Below are positions 47,074 to 55,948 of a stretch of 64,000 bases of DNA, in pieces (the first letter of the stretch is position 1; the number at the start of each line of letters is the position of its first letter). The notes below the pieces were generated by a model, which was not told the origin of the DNA, did no database searches, and saw only the letters and a list, made by a program, of their open reading frames with translations. The DNA comes from Legionella hackeliae (GTDB taxonomy: Bacteria > Pseudomonadota > Gammaproteobacteria > Legionellales > Legionellaceae). Position numbers and translations under genes: made by a program. The stretch covers positions 1,825,001 through 1,889,000 of the forward strand of contig NZ_LN681225.1 in the NCBI RefSeq assembly GCF_000953655.1. The letters run 5' to 3'.

Positions 47074-48942
47074 TTAAGCGTCAAGCAGCAGTTTATTCAC
47101 CCGGCTTACGAAATCAGCAGGGTTATCTAATTGTCCACCCTCTGCAAGAACTGCTTGTTCGAATAACATAACCACCCATTCTGCAAAACGGCTGTCATCA
47201 GTGATGCCATGTAGACGTTTAATTAGAGCGTGTTGTGGATTGATTTCAAAAATCGGCTTGGTTGGCCCTACTTGCTGTCCCGCAGCCTGCAATATACGCT
47301 GCATTTCCAATCCCATGTCATGTTCATCTGCCACAATACACGCAGGCGAATCGGTTAAGCGATTTGTTAACTGAACCTCTTTGACTCTATCACCCAAAAC
47401 ATCTTTGATTTGTTTGAGCATAGGTGCTAGAGATTCTTCTTGCTCCTTAATCTCCGGTGCATCAGCAACATCCAAGTCAATTTTACCCTTACTGATTGAT
47501 TGTAATTTCTTACCATCAAACTCATTCATATAACCCACTAACCATTCATCAATTCGATCACTTAATAGTAAAACCTCAATGTCTTTTTTCTTAAATATTT
47601 CAAGATGTGGGCTATGTTTAGCAGCATTATAACTAGACGCTGTTAAATAATAGATTTTATCTTGCCCTTCTTTCATGCGTGAAATGTAATCAGTTAATGA
47701 TACATTTTGTTTCTCAGAATCACTTTTGGTGGTAGCAAAGCGCAACAATTTCGCAACAGCTTCACGGTTGCTATAATCTTCTATTGGACCTTCTTTAAGT
47801 ACCAAACCAAATTCATTCCAGAATTTTTGATAAACTTCAGGATCCTGATTGCTCAGTTTCTCTAACATAGAGAGTACACGTTTGGTACTAGCCGCTCTAA
47901 TCGCTTCCACCTGCTTGTTTTCTTGCAAGATCTCGCGTGACACATTTAACGGCAAATCACTTGCATCAATAATACCCCGAACGAAACGTAAATATCTTGG
48001 TAAAAATTGTGCAGCATCATCCATGATAAAAACACGTTTTACATAGAGTTTTAAACCGTGCTTCATCTCTTGTTGCCACAAATCAAACGGTGCTTGGGTT
48101 GGAATATACAGTAGACTAATGTAATCCTGCTTCCCTTCTACATGGTTATGCGACCATGTCAAAGGATCTTGAAAATCATGAGAGATATGCTTATAGAGCG
48201 TCTTATAATCTTCATCACTAATTTCAGATTTTTGCAATGTCCAAAGTGCTGTCGCTTTATTGACTGTTTCAACTTCGTTGGTTTCTTTATTCTCATCATC
48301 TCTTTTTTTCATGATGATAGGCCAACAAATATGATCCGAGTACTTTGTAATCACGTTACGCAGACGCCAATCGCTTAAAAATTCATCCTGATCTTTTTTC
48401 AAATGCAGAATGACTTCAGTACCACGTTCAGCTTTCTTTTCATGACCAATGGTAAATTCGCCTTCGCCGTTAGATTGCCAGACAATACCCTCTTCAGGTT
48501 TAAGACCTGCCTTTCGGCTTTTCACTGTGACTTTGTCTGCCACAATAAATGCGGAATAAAAACCTACTCCAAATTGACCAATTAAATGAGCATCCTTAGC
48601 ACCTTCACCAGTCAAATGGCTCATAAATTCTTTTGTTCCAGATTTTGCAATCGTACCTAAATTCTCGACTGCCTCATCCCAATTTAAACCAATGCCATTA
48701 TCTTTAATACTCAGTGTTCTATTTTTTTCATTGAAGTCGATGACAATGCGTAAATCAGAGTCTCCTTCGTAGAGCGAGGAATCCGAAAGAGCAAGAAAGC
48801 GTAATTTGTCTAAAGCATCAGAAGCGTTGGAAACTAATTCACGCAGGAATATCTCTTTGTTGGAATATAGAGAATGAACTACCAAATGCAACATTTGCTT
48901 TACTTCAGTTTGAAAGCCCATTGTTTGCTGCTTACTCACCAT
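47074..48942 (-). CDS. htpG: Hsp90-family chaperone HtpG
   Basis: 622 aa. N-terminal GHKL ATPase: [47 protein letters not shown]; middle domain with [11 protein letters not shown] and [15 protein letters not shown]-terminal dimerisation domain. Length matches the family. It is well separated from both neighbours and probably has its own promoter, but I could not identify a clear heat-shock element. Confidence 0.97.
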
Positions 48943-49124
48943 TTATGAATCTCCAAATTTTATACAATAAAATAAAACAGTTAGACTGCTATATGTGGGT
49001 TTTACTCGTAATTTCAAGGGCGACAAATTAGAAAAGATGTCTGGTTGCTAGTCTTGTCTACATCAATAGTCAGAAACTAACAACCAAGAACAAGAAGTAA
49101 TTAACAACTATTTTTTGAGGAATG

Positions 49125-50534
49125 TTAGAGACTGTAATACCATTCAAACTCAAGAGGATGCACCATACTTCTCATCATTGAGATTTCTGCTTCGCGCAGC
49201 TCAATATAGCTCTTGATAAAGTCTTTGGTAAATACATCACCTTGTAATAAAAAGTCTTGATCTTGCTGCAGATGATACACCGCCTGCTCCAGAGAATTAC
49301 ATACTGTCGGTACATCAATTAATTCTTCCGGAGGTAGATCATACAAATCTTTATCCATGGGCTGTCCTGGGTGGATTTTCTTTTGAATACCATCCAGTCC
49401 TGCCATCATCATGGCTGCAAAAGCAAGGTAAGGATTTGCCATTGGATCAGGGAAACGGACTTCGATACGACGAGCCTTTGGACTACTAACATGAGGAATC
49501 CGAATCGCCGCGGAACGGTTACGAGCTGAATACGCTAAAAGCACTGGTGCTTCAAAACCAGGTACCAAACGCTTATAGCTATTTGTAGCCGGGTTAGTTA
49601 AAGCATTCAAGGCACGGGCGTGCTTTATAATACCACCAATATAATAAAGCGCTGTTTCCGATAAACCTGCATATTGATCACCAGCGAATAAATTAACACC
49701 ATCTTTCATTAAAGACTGATGACAATGCATGCCGTTCCCGTTGTCGCCAACTAAAGGTTTCGGCATAAATGTCGCTGTTTTTCCGTAATTATGAGCAACA
49801 TTATGAATGACATACTTTAAGAGTTGCATCTCGTCTGCTTTTTTCATTAGCGTGTTAAAACGAGTTGCCACTTCACACTGGTTCGCAGTTGCAACTTCAT
49901 GGTGGTGTGCTTCAACAACTAATCCTAATTGTTCAAGTGTCAAACAAATTGCGGAACGAACATCTTGAGACGAATCAACGGGTGGTACGGGGAAATAACC
50001 GCCCTTAACACTTGGTCGGTGACCAATATTCCCACCTTCAAAAACTTTCTCTGAGTTCCATTGACCTTCATCAGAATCAATTTCATAAAAAGCACCACGA
50101 ATATTTGTGCCCCAGCGTACGCTATCGAATAAGAAAAATTCAGGTTCAGGACCAAAGAATGCGTTGTCAGCAATTCCAGTGGATTGCAGATAAACTTCCG
50201 CACGCTTTGCGATGGAGCGTGGGTCTCTGTCATACCCTAACATGGTTTGTGGATCCACAACATTGCAGCGAATAATCAACGTGCTATCTTGATAAAATGG
50301 ATCGGGGAGTATGGTATCTAGATCAGGGATAAGTGCCAAATCTGACTGATGAATTTTCTGCCAACCTTTAATTGATGAACCATCAATCATTTTACCATTT
50401 TCAATTAAGTCATCATCAATTGCTGATACTGGAACTGTTATATGTTGCTCCTTCCCTCGAGTATCAGTAAATCGAAAGTCAATAAATTTAGCATCATGTT
50501 TTTTTATTGCCTCAAATACTCTATCTTTACTCAT
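49125..50534 (-). CDS. glnA: Glutamine synthetase type I (GlnA)
   Basis: 469 aa once ATG 50534 (after GGAGAG) is used, the normal length. [33 protein letters not shown] and RIEVRFPDP are catalytic and ligand blocks. [10 protein letters not shown] keeps the adenylylation Tyr, so GlnE-type control is likely. It lies back to back with lspF, an order typical of Legionella. Confidence 0.97.
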   Translation of the reverse strand: MSKDRVFEAIKKHDAKFIDFRFTDTRGKEQHITVPVSAIDDDLIENGKMIDGSSIKGWQKIHQSDLALIPDLDTILPDPFYQDSTLIIRCNVVDPQTMLGYDRDPRSIAKRAEVYLQSTGIADNAFFGPEPEFFLFDSVRWGTNIRGAFYEIDSDEGQWNSEKVFEGGNIGHRPSVKGGYFPVPPVDSSQDVRSAICLTLEQLGLVVEAHHHEVATANQCEVATRFNTLMKKADEMQLLKYVIHNVAHNYGKTATFMPKPLVGDNGNGMHCHQSLMKDGVNLFAGDQYAGLSETALYYIGGIIKHARALNALTNPATNSYKRLVPGFEAPVLLAYSARNRSAAIRIPHVSSPKARRIEVRFPDPMANPYLAFAAMMMAGLDGIQKKIHPGQPMDKDLYDLPPEELIDVPTVCNSLEQAVYHLQQDQDFLLQGDVFTKDFIKSYIELREAEISMMRSMVHPLEFEWYYSL

Positions 50535-50629
50535 TTTTCTCTCCAAGATTGGCCACAGCTAGTCTACCTTAAGTGACTTACTAAACCCAATAGATTAAAC
50601 TGGTTTATTTCAACCAAATATGAACATCT

Positions 50630-51829
50630 ATGGGCGCCTATCATTATCAAGCGCTAAGCAAAACAGGAAATACCACAAAAGGCGTTATAGAGGCAGACTC
50701 TGAGCGCCACGCACGCCAGTTATTGCGTGATCGAGGTATGATTCCTACCCAAATTCGCACTTTAGCAAAACAGCAGCAAGCTCGTCGAAAAGATAAGTTG
50801 TCATCGCAAGATTTAGCGCTTCTAACTCGACAATTGGCTACTTTACTCGCAGCAGGTATTCCTGTGGAAGAATCCTTACGGGGTGTAAGTGAGCAAACCG
50901 AAAAAGATAAAGTACGTGAATTAATTATAGGCGTTCGTGCCAAGGTTGTGGAAGGCTACGCCTTAGCCCAAGCGATGGGCGAGTTTCCGAATGCTTTTCC
51001 TGAATTATATCGCGCAACGGTTGGTGCAGGAGAACAAACGGGACGTTTAGATTTGGTCCTGGAAAAACTTGCCGACTATACTGAAAATCAACAAGAGACA
51101 AAGCAAAAAATTCAACAGGCACTTATTTATCCTTCCCTAATGATTATTGTCTCTACGACAATTATTAGTTTCTTGTTAGCTTTTGTCGTCCCCAAAATTA
51201 TTGAAGTCTTCACCAGCAGTGGCCAATCGTTGCCTGCAATGACCCATGTTCTCATTTCTATTAGCGGATTTATAAAATCATACGGATTAATAGTTCTATT
51301 ATTGTTCATTTTGCTCTTAACCGCTTTCAAGAAGAGTCTCTCAAATGTTAATATTCGCACTGCGTGGCACAGGCTTTTATTAAGGTTACCTGTAACGTCT
51401 TATTTAGTGAGGTCAGTGAATGTAGCACGCTATATTCATACCTTTGGAATTTTGTTTGCCGCTGGAGTCAGTGTGCTTGAAACAATGCGTGTATCTGCAA
51501 GTCTTCTGACCAATCTTGTGATGCATAATGCTTTTGATCAAGCGACTGTACGAGTACGAGAAGGAACAGCGATTAATCAGGCACTTAAAGAAACTGGCTT
51601 TCTAAGTCCAATGGCAACTCATTTAATCGCCAGTGGGGAAAAAAGCGGACAAATTGCAGTAATGATGGAGCGAGCCGCCTCTCATATGGATAGCGAAGTC
51701 AAACGATTAATAGATACAGCCCTTACCTTGCTGGAACCTTTAGTGATTTTATTAATGGGCGCGGTTGTACTTTTTATTGTTCTTGCAACATTACTACCTA
51801 TCTTTTCTATGGAGCAATTAGTAGCTTAG
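50630..51829 (+). CDS. lspF: Type II secretion inner-membrane protein LspF (GspF)
   Basis: 399 aa. Two GspF domains, each with the hydrophobic C-terminal part: LSSQDLALLTRQLATLLAAGIPVEESL, then ARYIHTFGILFAAGVSVLETM. About three membrane helices. The platform protein of the secreton. First of lspFGHIJK. Confidence 0.95.
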   Translation: MGAYHYQALSKTGNTTKGVIEADSERHARQLLRDRGMIPTQIRTLAKQQQARRKDKLSSQDLALLTRQLATLLAAGIPVEESLRGVSEQTEKDKVRELIIGVRAKVVEGYALAQAMGEFPNAFPELYRATVGAGEQTGRLDLVLEKLADYTENQQETKQKIQQALIYPSLMIIVSTTIISFLLAFVVPKIIEVFTSSGQSLPAMTHVLISISGFIKSYGLIVLLLFILLLTAFKKSLSNVNIRTAWHRLLLRLPVTSYLVRSVNVARYIHTFGILFAAGVSVLETMRVSASLLTNLVMHNAFDQATVRVREGTAINQALKETGFLSPMATHLIASGEKSGQIAVMMERAASHMDSEVKRLIDTALTLLEPLVILLMGAVVLFIVLATLLPIFSMEQLVA

Positions 51830-51864
51830 GTAATTCAAATCATTTAATTTAGTAGGAGTTTTTA

Positions 51865-52284
51865 ATGAGTAAACAAAGTGGCTTTTCATTGATTGAAATT
51901 ATGGTGGTCGTTGTTATTTTAGGTATTCTTGCGTCCATTGTTGTTCCCAAGATCATAAGCCGGCCCGATGAAGCTCGTGTTGTGAAAGCCAAACAAGACG
52001 TTTTAGCAATTCAGAATGCTCTTGATCTTTATAAATTAGACAATGGTAGTTATCCAAGCACTGATCAAGGCTTAGTTTCTTTAGTTGAAAAACCCACTAC
52101 GAATCCTATCCCAAGAGATTGGAAACAATATTTGCAATCATTACCGAAAGATCCCTGGGGACGTGATTATTTATATTTAAATCCTGGCGAACACGGTGAA
52201 GTTGATGTATTTACCCTAGGTGCAGATGGCCAACCAGGTGGAACTGGCATTAATGCAGAAATAGGTAATTGGAATGCGCGCTAA
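51865..52284 (+). CDS. lspG: Major pseudopilin LspG (GspG)
   Basis: 139 aa. Prepilin signal cleaved at SG/FSLIEIMVV with Glu at +5, then a GspG body with the calcium-loop region SYPSTDQGLVSLVEKP and DPWGRDYLY. Main component of the pseudopilus. AGGAG is upstream of the start. Confidence 0.96.
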   Translation: MSKQSGFSLIEIMVVVVILGILASIVVPKIISRPDEARVVKAKQDVLAIQNALDLYKLDNGSYPSTDQGLVSLVEKPTTNPIPRDWKQYLQSLPKDPWGRDYLYLNPGEHGEVDVFTLGADGQPGGTGINAEIGNWNAR

Positions 52285-52756
52285 GGGTTTTACCCTCATT
52301 GAAATTCTGGTGGTGCTGATTATTATTGGCATCACCGTTGGTTTTGCATTACTCGCTTTTGGTGATTTTGGTGCTTCAAGACGTGTCGTCACCACAGCAG
52401 AACAATTTTCTAGCTATATCAAGCTTCTGCAACACCGAGCTATTGTTGAGATGAAACCTCTAGGTATTACTATTACTCAAGATCGCTACCAAACATTCCG
52501 TTTTGAACAAGGTACCTGGAAACCCATGCCGGAAAAAACTGTTTTTCACACCCAGTATTTCCCAAGTAATTTTGTTGTTAATTTACAAAAAACAGGAGCA
52601 AAAATAAGCAATAAAAATCCGGACATTGTTGTCAATGCTTCAGGTGACATGACCCCTTTTATCTTAAATTTTGGCACCTCACAGAAACCTAAATTAGCTA
52701 CTTTAGTTGGTAACTATAATGGGCAAATCAGCTTAGTATTACCCAGCTCATCATGA
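52274..52756 (+). CDS. lspH: Minor pseudopilin LspH (GspH)
   Basis: 160 aa. Prepilin site KG/FTLIEILVV. GspH-like C-terminal beta domain. Overlaps lspG by 11 bases and lspI by 4. Confidence 0.93.
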   Translation: MRAKGFTLIEILVVLIIIGITVGFALLAFGDFGASRRVVTTAEQFSSYIKLLQHRAIVEMKPLGITITQDRYQTFRFEQGTWKPMPEKTVFHTQYFPSNFVVNLQKTGAKISNKNPDIVVNASGDMTPFILNFGTSQKPKLATLVGNYNGQISLVLPSSS

Positions 52757-53136
52757 AAATATTGCCGTCGTCGAATAATGCTGGTTTTACATTAATAGAA
52801 GTTCTGCTTGCTTTAGCTGTTATTGCTATCGCTTTAACTGCTCTTCTTAAGGCTACGGCACAAAATGTAGCAAACACACAACGCATCCAGGAAAAAACAA
52901 TTAGTCATTGGATTGCGATGCAGGGCGTTTCTATGGTGCAATTGGGTTTATTAACCCCATCAACCAGCCAGGAAATAACCCAATCTACTACGATGCTAGG
53001 ACAGCGATGGTTTTGGCGTGTTAAAGCGAACCCAACGCCAATAAAATCAGTCCAACAAATTATTATAACCGTCAGTAAAAATCAGGCAGGCCCATTTACT
53101 AACCCATTGATAGCCTTCCGGTACCATAATGAATAA
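52753..53136 (+). CDS. lspI: Minor pseudopilin LspI (GspI)
   Basis: 127 aa. Prepilin site AG/FTLIEVLLALAV, followed by the GspI-type KATAQNVANTQRI and HWIAMQ. Overlaps lspH and lspJ. Confidence 0.93.
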   Translation: MKILPSSNNAGFTLIEVLLALAVIAIALTALLKATAQNVANTQRIQEKTISHWIAMQGVSMVQLGLLTPSTSQEITQSTTMLGQRWFWRVKANPTPIKSVQQIIITVSKNQAGPFTNPLIAFRYHNE

Positions 53137-53746
53137 AAAAGCAGGTTTTACATTAATCGAAATTTTAATCGCCCTCACAGTGTTTGCAATTTTAGCAACG
53201 GCCACCTCATCGATGATGTATTACGCTTTCAACACACGAGCACGAGTTAATCAGCAAGCCAATCGCCTTAATATGGTGCAACTTGCCCTACTCATCATTG
53301 AGAGAGATATATCACAAGCCATTCCTCGTGCTGTCTATGGTAATGAAATGCATTTATTTCCAGCTTTTGTTGGCCAACCACAGTACTTTGAATTAACGAG
53401 ACTTGGTTTTGAAAATCCTCACAGTCAAGAAAAACGCAGCAATTTGCAACGTATTGCCTATTTATGCCATGACAATCAACTATTGCGCCGTATTTGGCCA
53501 ACGCTAGACTCTACCAATCGGGATCATTACGAAGATAGAATTTTATTAGATAACCTCATTGCATGTCGCTTCTCCTATTTAAATCATAATTTACAAGTTT
53601 TACCTGAGTGGCGAGAAAATGCTATTCAGCAAAATCAAAAAGCTGAACCTTTACCAAAAGCGATTCAATTCAATTTGACATTAAAAGACTGGGACAAAAT
53701 GAGTTTACTTTTTATCATTCCAGAGGCTTTATATGTGGAACAATAA
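53129..53746 (+). CDS. lspJ: Minor pseudopilin LspJ (GspJ)
   Basis: 205 aa. Prepilin site AG/FTLIEILIALTVF, then LLIIERDISQAIPR, a GspJ mark. Overlaps lspK by 14 bases. Confidence 0.93.
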   Translation: MNKKAGFTLIEILIALTVFAILATATSSMMYYAFNTRARVNQQANRLNMVQLALLIIERDISQAIPRAVYGNEMHLFPAFVGQPQYFELTRLGFENPHSQEKRSNLQRIAYLCHDNQLLRRIWPTLDSTNRDHYEDRILLDNLIACRFSYLNHNLQVLPEWRENAIQQNQKAEPLPKAIQFNLTLKDWDKMSLLFIIPEALYVEQ

Positions 53747-54674
53747 ACTAAACCAGGCAGGAAGCGCTCTCATCTCTGCTCTATTTATTATGACCATGGT
53801 AGCTATCGCCGCAACAGCTATGAGTACGCGGTTGCAATTGGATATTTATCGAACGCGCCTAGGTATCCTGAGTGATAAACTCTATTTAGCATCACAGGCT
53901 GTTTCTTTTTGGTCATTAAGTCAGCTAAAAGAGAAAAAAAATCATACAGTAAGCGATAGTTCCGGAAAAATTCTGGATTTTCCTAAAAAACTGCAAACTA
54001 TCTATCCTGAATTAATAGTGAATGGTGGCCTTTATGATCTACAGTCACGCTTTAATCTGAATAATCTGTCAGATAAAAAATATGCTGCCACTTTTTTAAA
54101 ATTACTCACCAAATTCCCTACCAAACTTAATTCCTCGCAACGAGAACAATTGGTTTTAGCCATAAACAACTGGATTAACCCTTATCAACCTGGACGCGGT
54201 CAAGATGAATTTCTAAATTACTACTTACATCAAAAACCTCCCTACTATCCAGGCCAGCAATTGCTGCAACATCTCTCAGAGTTTCGTTTAATTAAAGATG
54301 TTAATGCACAGCTTTATATAGCTCTGGCGAATTTTCTCACGGTCCTTCCTGAAGTAACACCTATTAATATCAACACCGCTCCTAAAGAGATTCTGGCCAG
54401 TCTTGGTAATGGATTAAAGCCATCTCAAATAAATGAATTACTTGAGGCACGTGGAGATAAAGGATTTCAGGATGTCAAAGAGCTCGGCCCGCTATTGCAA
54501 AAATTAAATATCCGCAGCGAGCAAGTGAGCATCGAGAGTCAATATTTTCTTAGTGTGGCGTTTGTTTCAGGCCAGGAATTGAACTTAACAGTTTATACCT
54601 TATTTAAACGTAATAAGGATAAAAAAGGTAATATTACAGTCAGTGTACTCAGAGAGAGTTTGAATTCACCTTGA
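53733..54674 (+). CDS. lspK: Minor pseudopilin LspK (GspK)
   Basis: 313 aa. The N-terminal site AG/SALISALFIMTMV lacks the +5 Glu, as is normal for the tip pseudopilin GspK. The large body contains GLYDLQSRFNLNNL and the helix-hairpin-helix-like ININTAPKEILASLG. Last gene of the block. Confidence 0.95.
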   Translation: MWNNKLNQAGSALISALFIMTMVAIAATAMSTRLQLDIYRTRLGILSDKLYLASQAVSFWSLSQLKEKKNHTVSDSSGKILDFPKKLQTIYPELIVNGGLYDLQSRFNLNNLSDKKYAATFLKLLTKFPTKLNSSQREQLVLAINNWINPYQPGRGQDEFLNYYLHQKPPYYPGQQLLQHLSEFRLIKDVNAQLYIALANFLTVLPEVTPININTAPKEILASLGNGLKPSQINELLEARGDKGFQDVKELGPLLQKLNIRSEQVSIESQYFLSVAFVSGQELNLTVYTLFKRNKDKKGNITVSVLRESLNSP

Positions 54675-54714
54675 ATATCCTTATGCTTAGAATGAGGCAC
54701 GATTCACCATACCC

Positions 54715-54743
54715 ATGAATTGCTTCGCATTGCTCGCAATGAC
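54715..54743 (+). repeat. AATTGCTTCG...CAATGAC repeat, short copy
   Basis: Reads TGAATTGCTTCGCATTGCTC then GCAATGAC, a member of the same family as 5428 and 47026. Confidence 0.5.
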
Positions 54744-54772
54744 TACCTGCCCTAGCTGGGAATTTTCAACAT

Positions 54773-54850
54773 CACCTACGAGCTTAGCATTCACCTACGA
54801 GCTTAGCATTCACCTACGAGCTTAGCATTCACCTTCGTGTCTTTAGCATC
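54773..54850. repeat. 19-base tandem repeat, about four units
   Basis: Three copies of CACCTACGAGCTTAGCATT start at 54773, 54792 and 54811; a fourth at 54830 is diverged (CACCTTCGTGTCTTTAGCA), then the hairpin repeat begins. Read on the minus strand the units are GTGAATGC..., placed after the hairpin as at 2900. Confidence 0.85.
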
Positions 54851-54852
54851 TC

Positions 54853-55021
54853 CTACGTGCCTCGGCTTGTCCGAGGCATCCAGCTGAATCAAGCACAATT
54901 TTTTATAGAGAAGCATTCGTATTTTAAAAGTTGGAACTTATAATTCTTTCTTAGAGATCTATTAAAATGGATTGTAATTTTGAACATTCCCTGGATGCCT
55001 CGGACAAGCCGAGGCACGTAG
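54853..55021. mobile_element. MITE-like element with 31-bp perfect terminal inverted repeats
   Basis: Left end 54853-54883 starts CTACGTGCCTCGGCTTGTCC; right end 54991-55021 is its exact complement and ends CGAGGCACGTAG. Each end is itself an ACAAG-loop hairpin. The 107-base interior is AT-rich with no open frame. No obvious target duplication was found. Confidence 0.5.
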
Positions 55022-55192
55022 TACATGTTGTCGGGTTCATGGATCTGCGATTGGGCTTGGTCAAAAGATTATTAAAAATCAGAAACAATTTTTTGGATCA
55101 ACGACCTAACCTCTTATGATGAACTTTTCACCGAGGAGGTACGTATAAGCACACCAAACTTAATGAAGCACTCCGTACACTCTGAAATTCCA

Positions 55193-55894
55193 CTAGGCAT
55201 CATTGAGCATTTCTAATTGTTCTTTCAATGCTCCATAAGCCGCTTCAATGTTAATATAAACTTTGTTACCCAGGTAATACGATAACGAGCCGTCGTCTGT
55301 CGCATGATTTGCCTGTAAGGCGACATTAAATTGCAATCCTTTTAATCGACTAAAATCATGACGCTGAGTTACAAAGTAAAAATTACGGTAACTAGATTTA
55401 GGGATATAATTTAGCGCTTTTGCATCCCCTGCCAGAGCATGGCGAGGGAAATATTCTTTAATGGAATATCCGCGATTATTATGAACTGCAATAACTTTTC
55501 CTGGAGGAATCGAGCATATAATTTTTCTTGCGAGCTTTCTTACTTCATGATGCGCTTCTGACGTATAGGGGCCAAACTGCTTTAGCGTTTTTGTAATCCC
55601 TTTATTGGTAAAAATACGGTTAGGATCAAATTCATATCGAACGCCATGTAAGAAAAAAACAATATTACGATTGCCAGAGTGTTTTAATGTAATTAAGGTA
55701 CCACCCTTGCGTTTCACATACAGCTTAGCTGCTTGTAAAGCGGTAACTTCATTTTCATGTAAATGGACGAACGTTTTTCCACGACCTGACTGTTTAAGGA
55801 TATTAACCTTCGTATTGTCGCCCAATTTAACAGTAATAGTCTGTGCATGAATTAAATTACTTGCTAGAAATAAAAGAAATGCAAAGTATTTCAT
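55193..55894 (-). CDS. Secreted protein, possible zinc peptidase (M14-like motif pattern)
   Basis: 233 aa. Signal peptide KYFAFLLFLASNLIHA. Mature part has FVHLHENEVTALQAA (an HxxE), VRYEFDPNRIFTNKG, VIAVHNNRGYSI, DDGSLSYYLG and VYINIEAAYG. HxxE, then a later His and a late Glu, are the ligand and base order of M14-type carboxypeptidases and amidases; this is inference, as overall similarity to a named family was not recognised. It follows the giant gene by 54 bases on the same strand, so may share its transcript. The signal peptide means it acts outside the cytoplasm. Confidence 0.6.
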   Translation of the reverse strand: MKYFAFLLFLASNLIHAQTITVKLGDNTKVNILKQSGRGKTFVHLHENEVTALQAAKLYVKRKGGTLITLKHSGNRNIVFFLHGVRYEFDPNRIFTNKGITKTLKQFGPYTSEAHHEVRKLARKIICSIPPGKVIAVHNNRGYSIKEYFPRHALAGDAKALNYIPKSSYRNFYFVTQRHDFSRLKGLQFNVALQANHATDDGSLSYYLGNKVYINIEAAYGALKEQLEMLNDA

Positions 55895-55948
55895 AACGGT
55901 TATTTAACTTAAAAGGGATAGTATTATACTTGACTGACTACTAATGTA

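Larger units (their letters stand above)
54675..55192. other. Repeat-dense intergenic region
   Basis: No gene is seen. It holds a short CAATGAC repeat (54715-54743), a 19-base tandem repeat (54773-54850) and two inverted copies of the ACAAG hairpin (54853-54883, 54991-55021). The region from 55022 to 55192 shows nothing recognisable. Confidence 0.7.

Noticed and set aside
50535-50629. Sigma-54 promoter for glnA
   Set aside because: A TGGCC is present in the gap but the required TTGC at the right distance is missing.
54773-54850. Tandem units considered as a CRISPR array
   Set aside because: Units are 19 bases and directly adjacent with no unique spacers, and there are no cas genes in the window.
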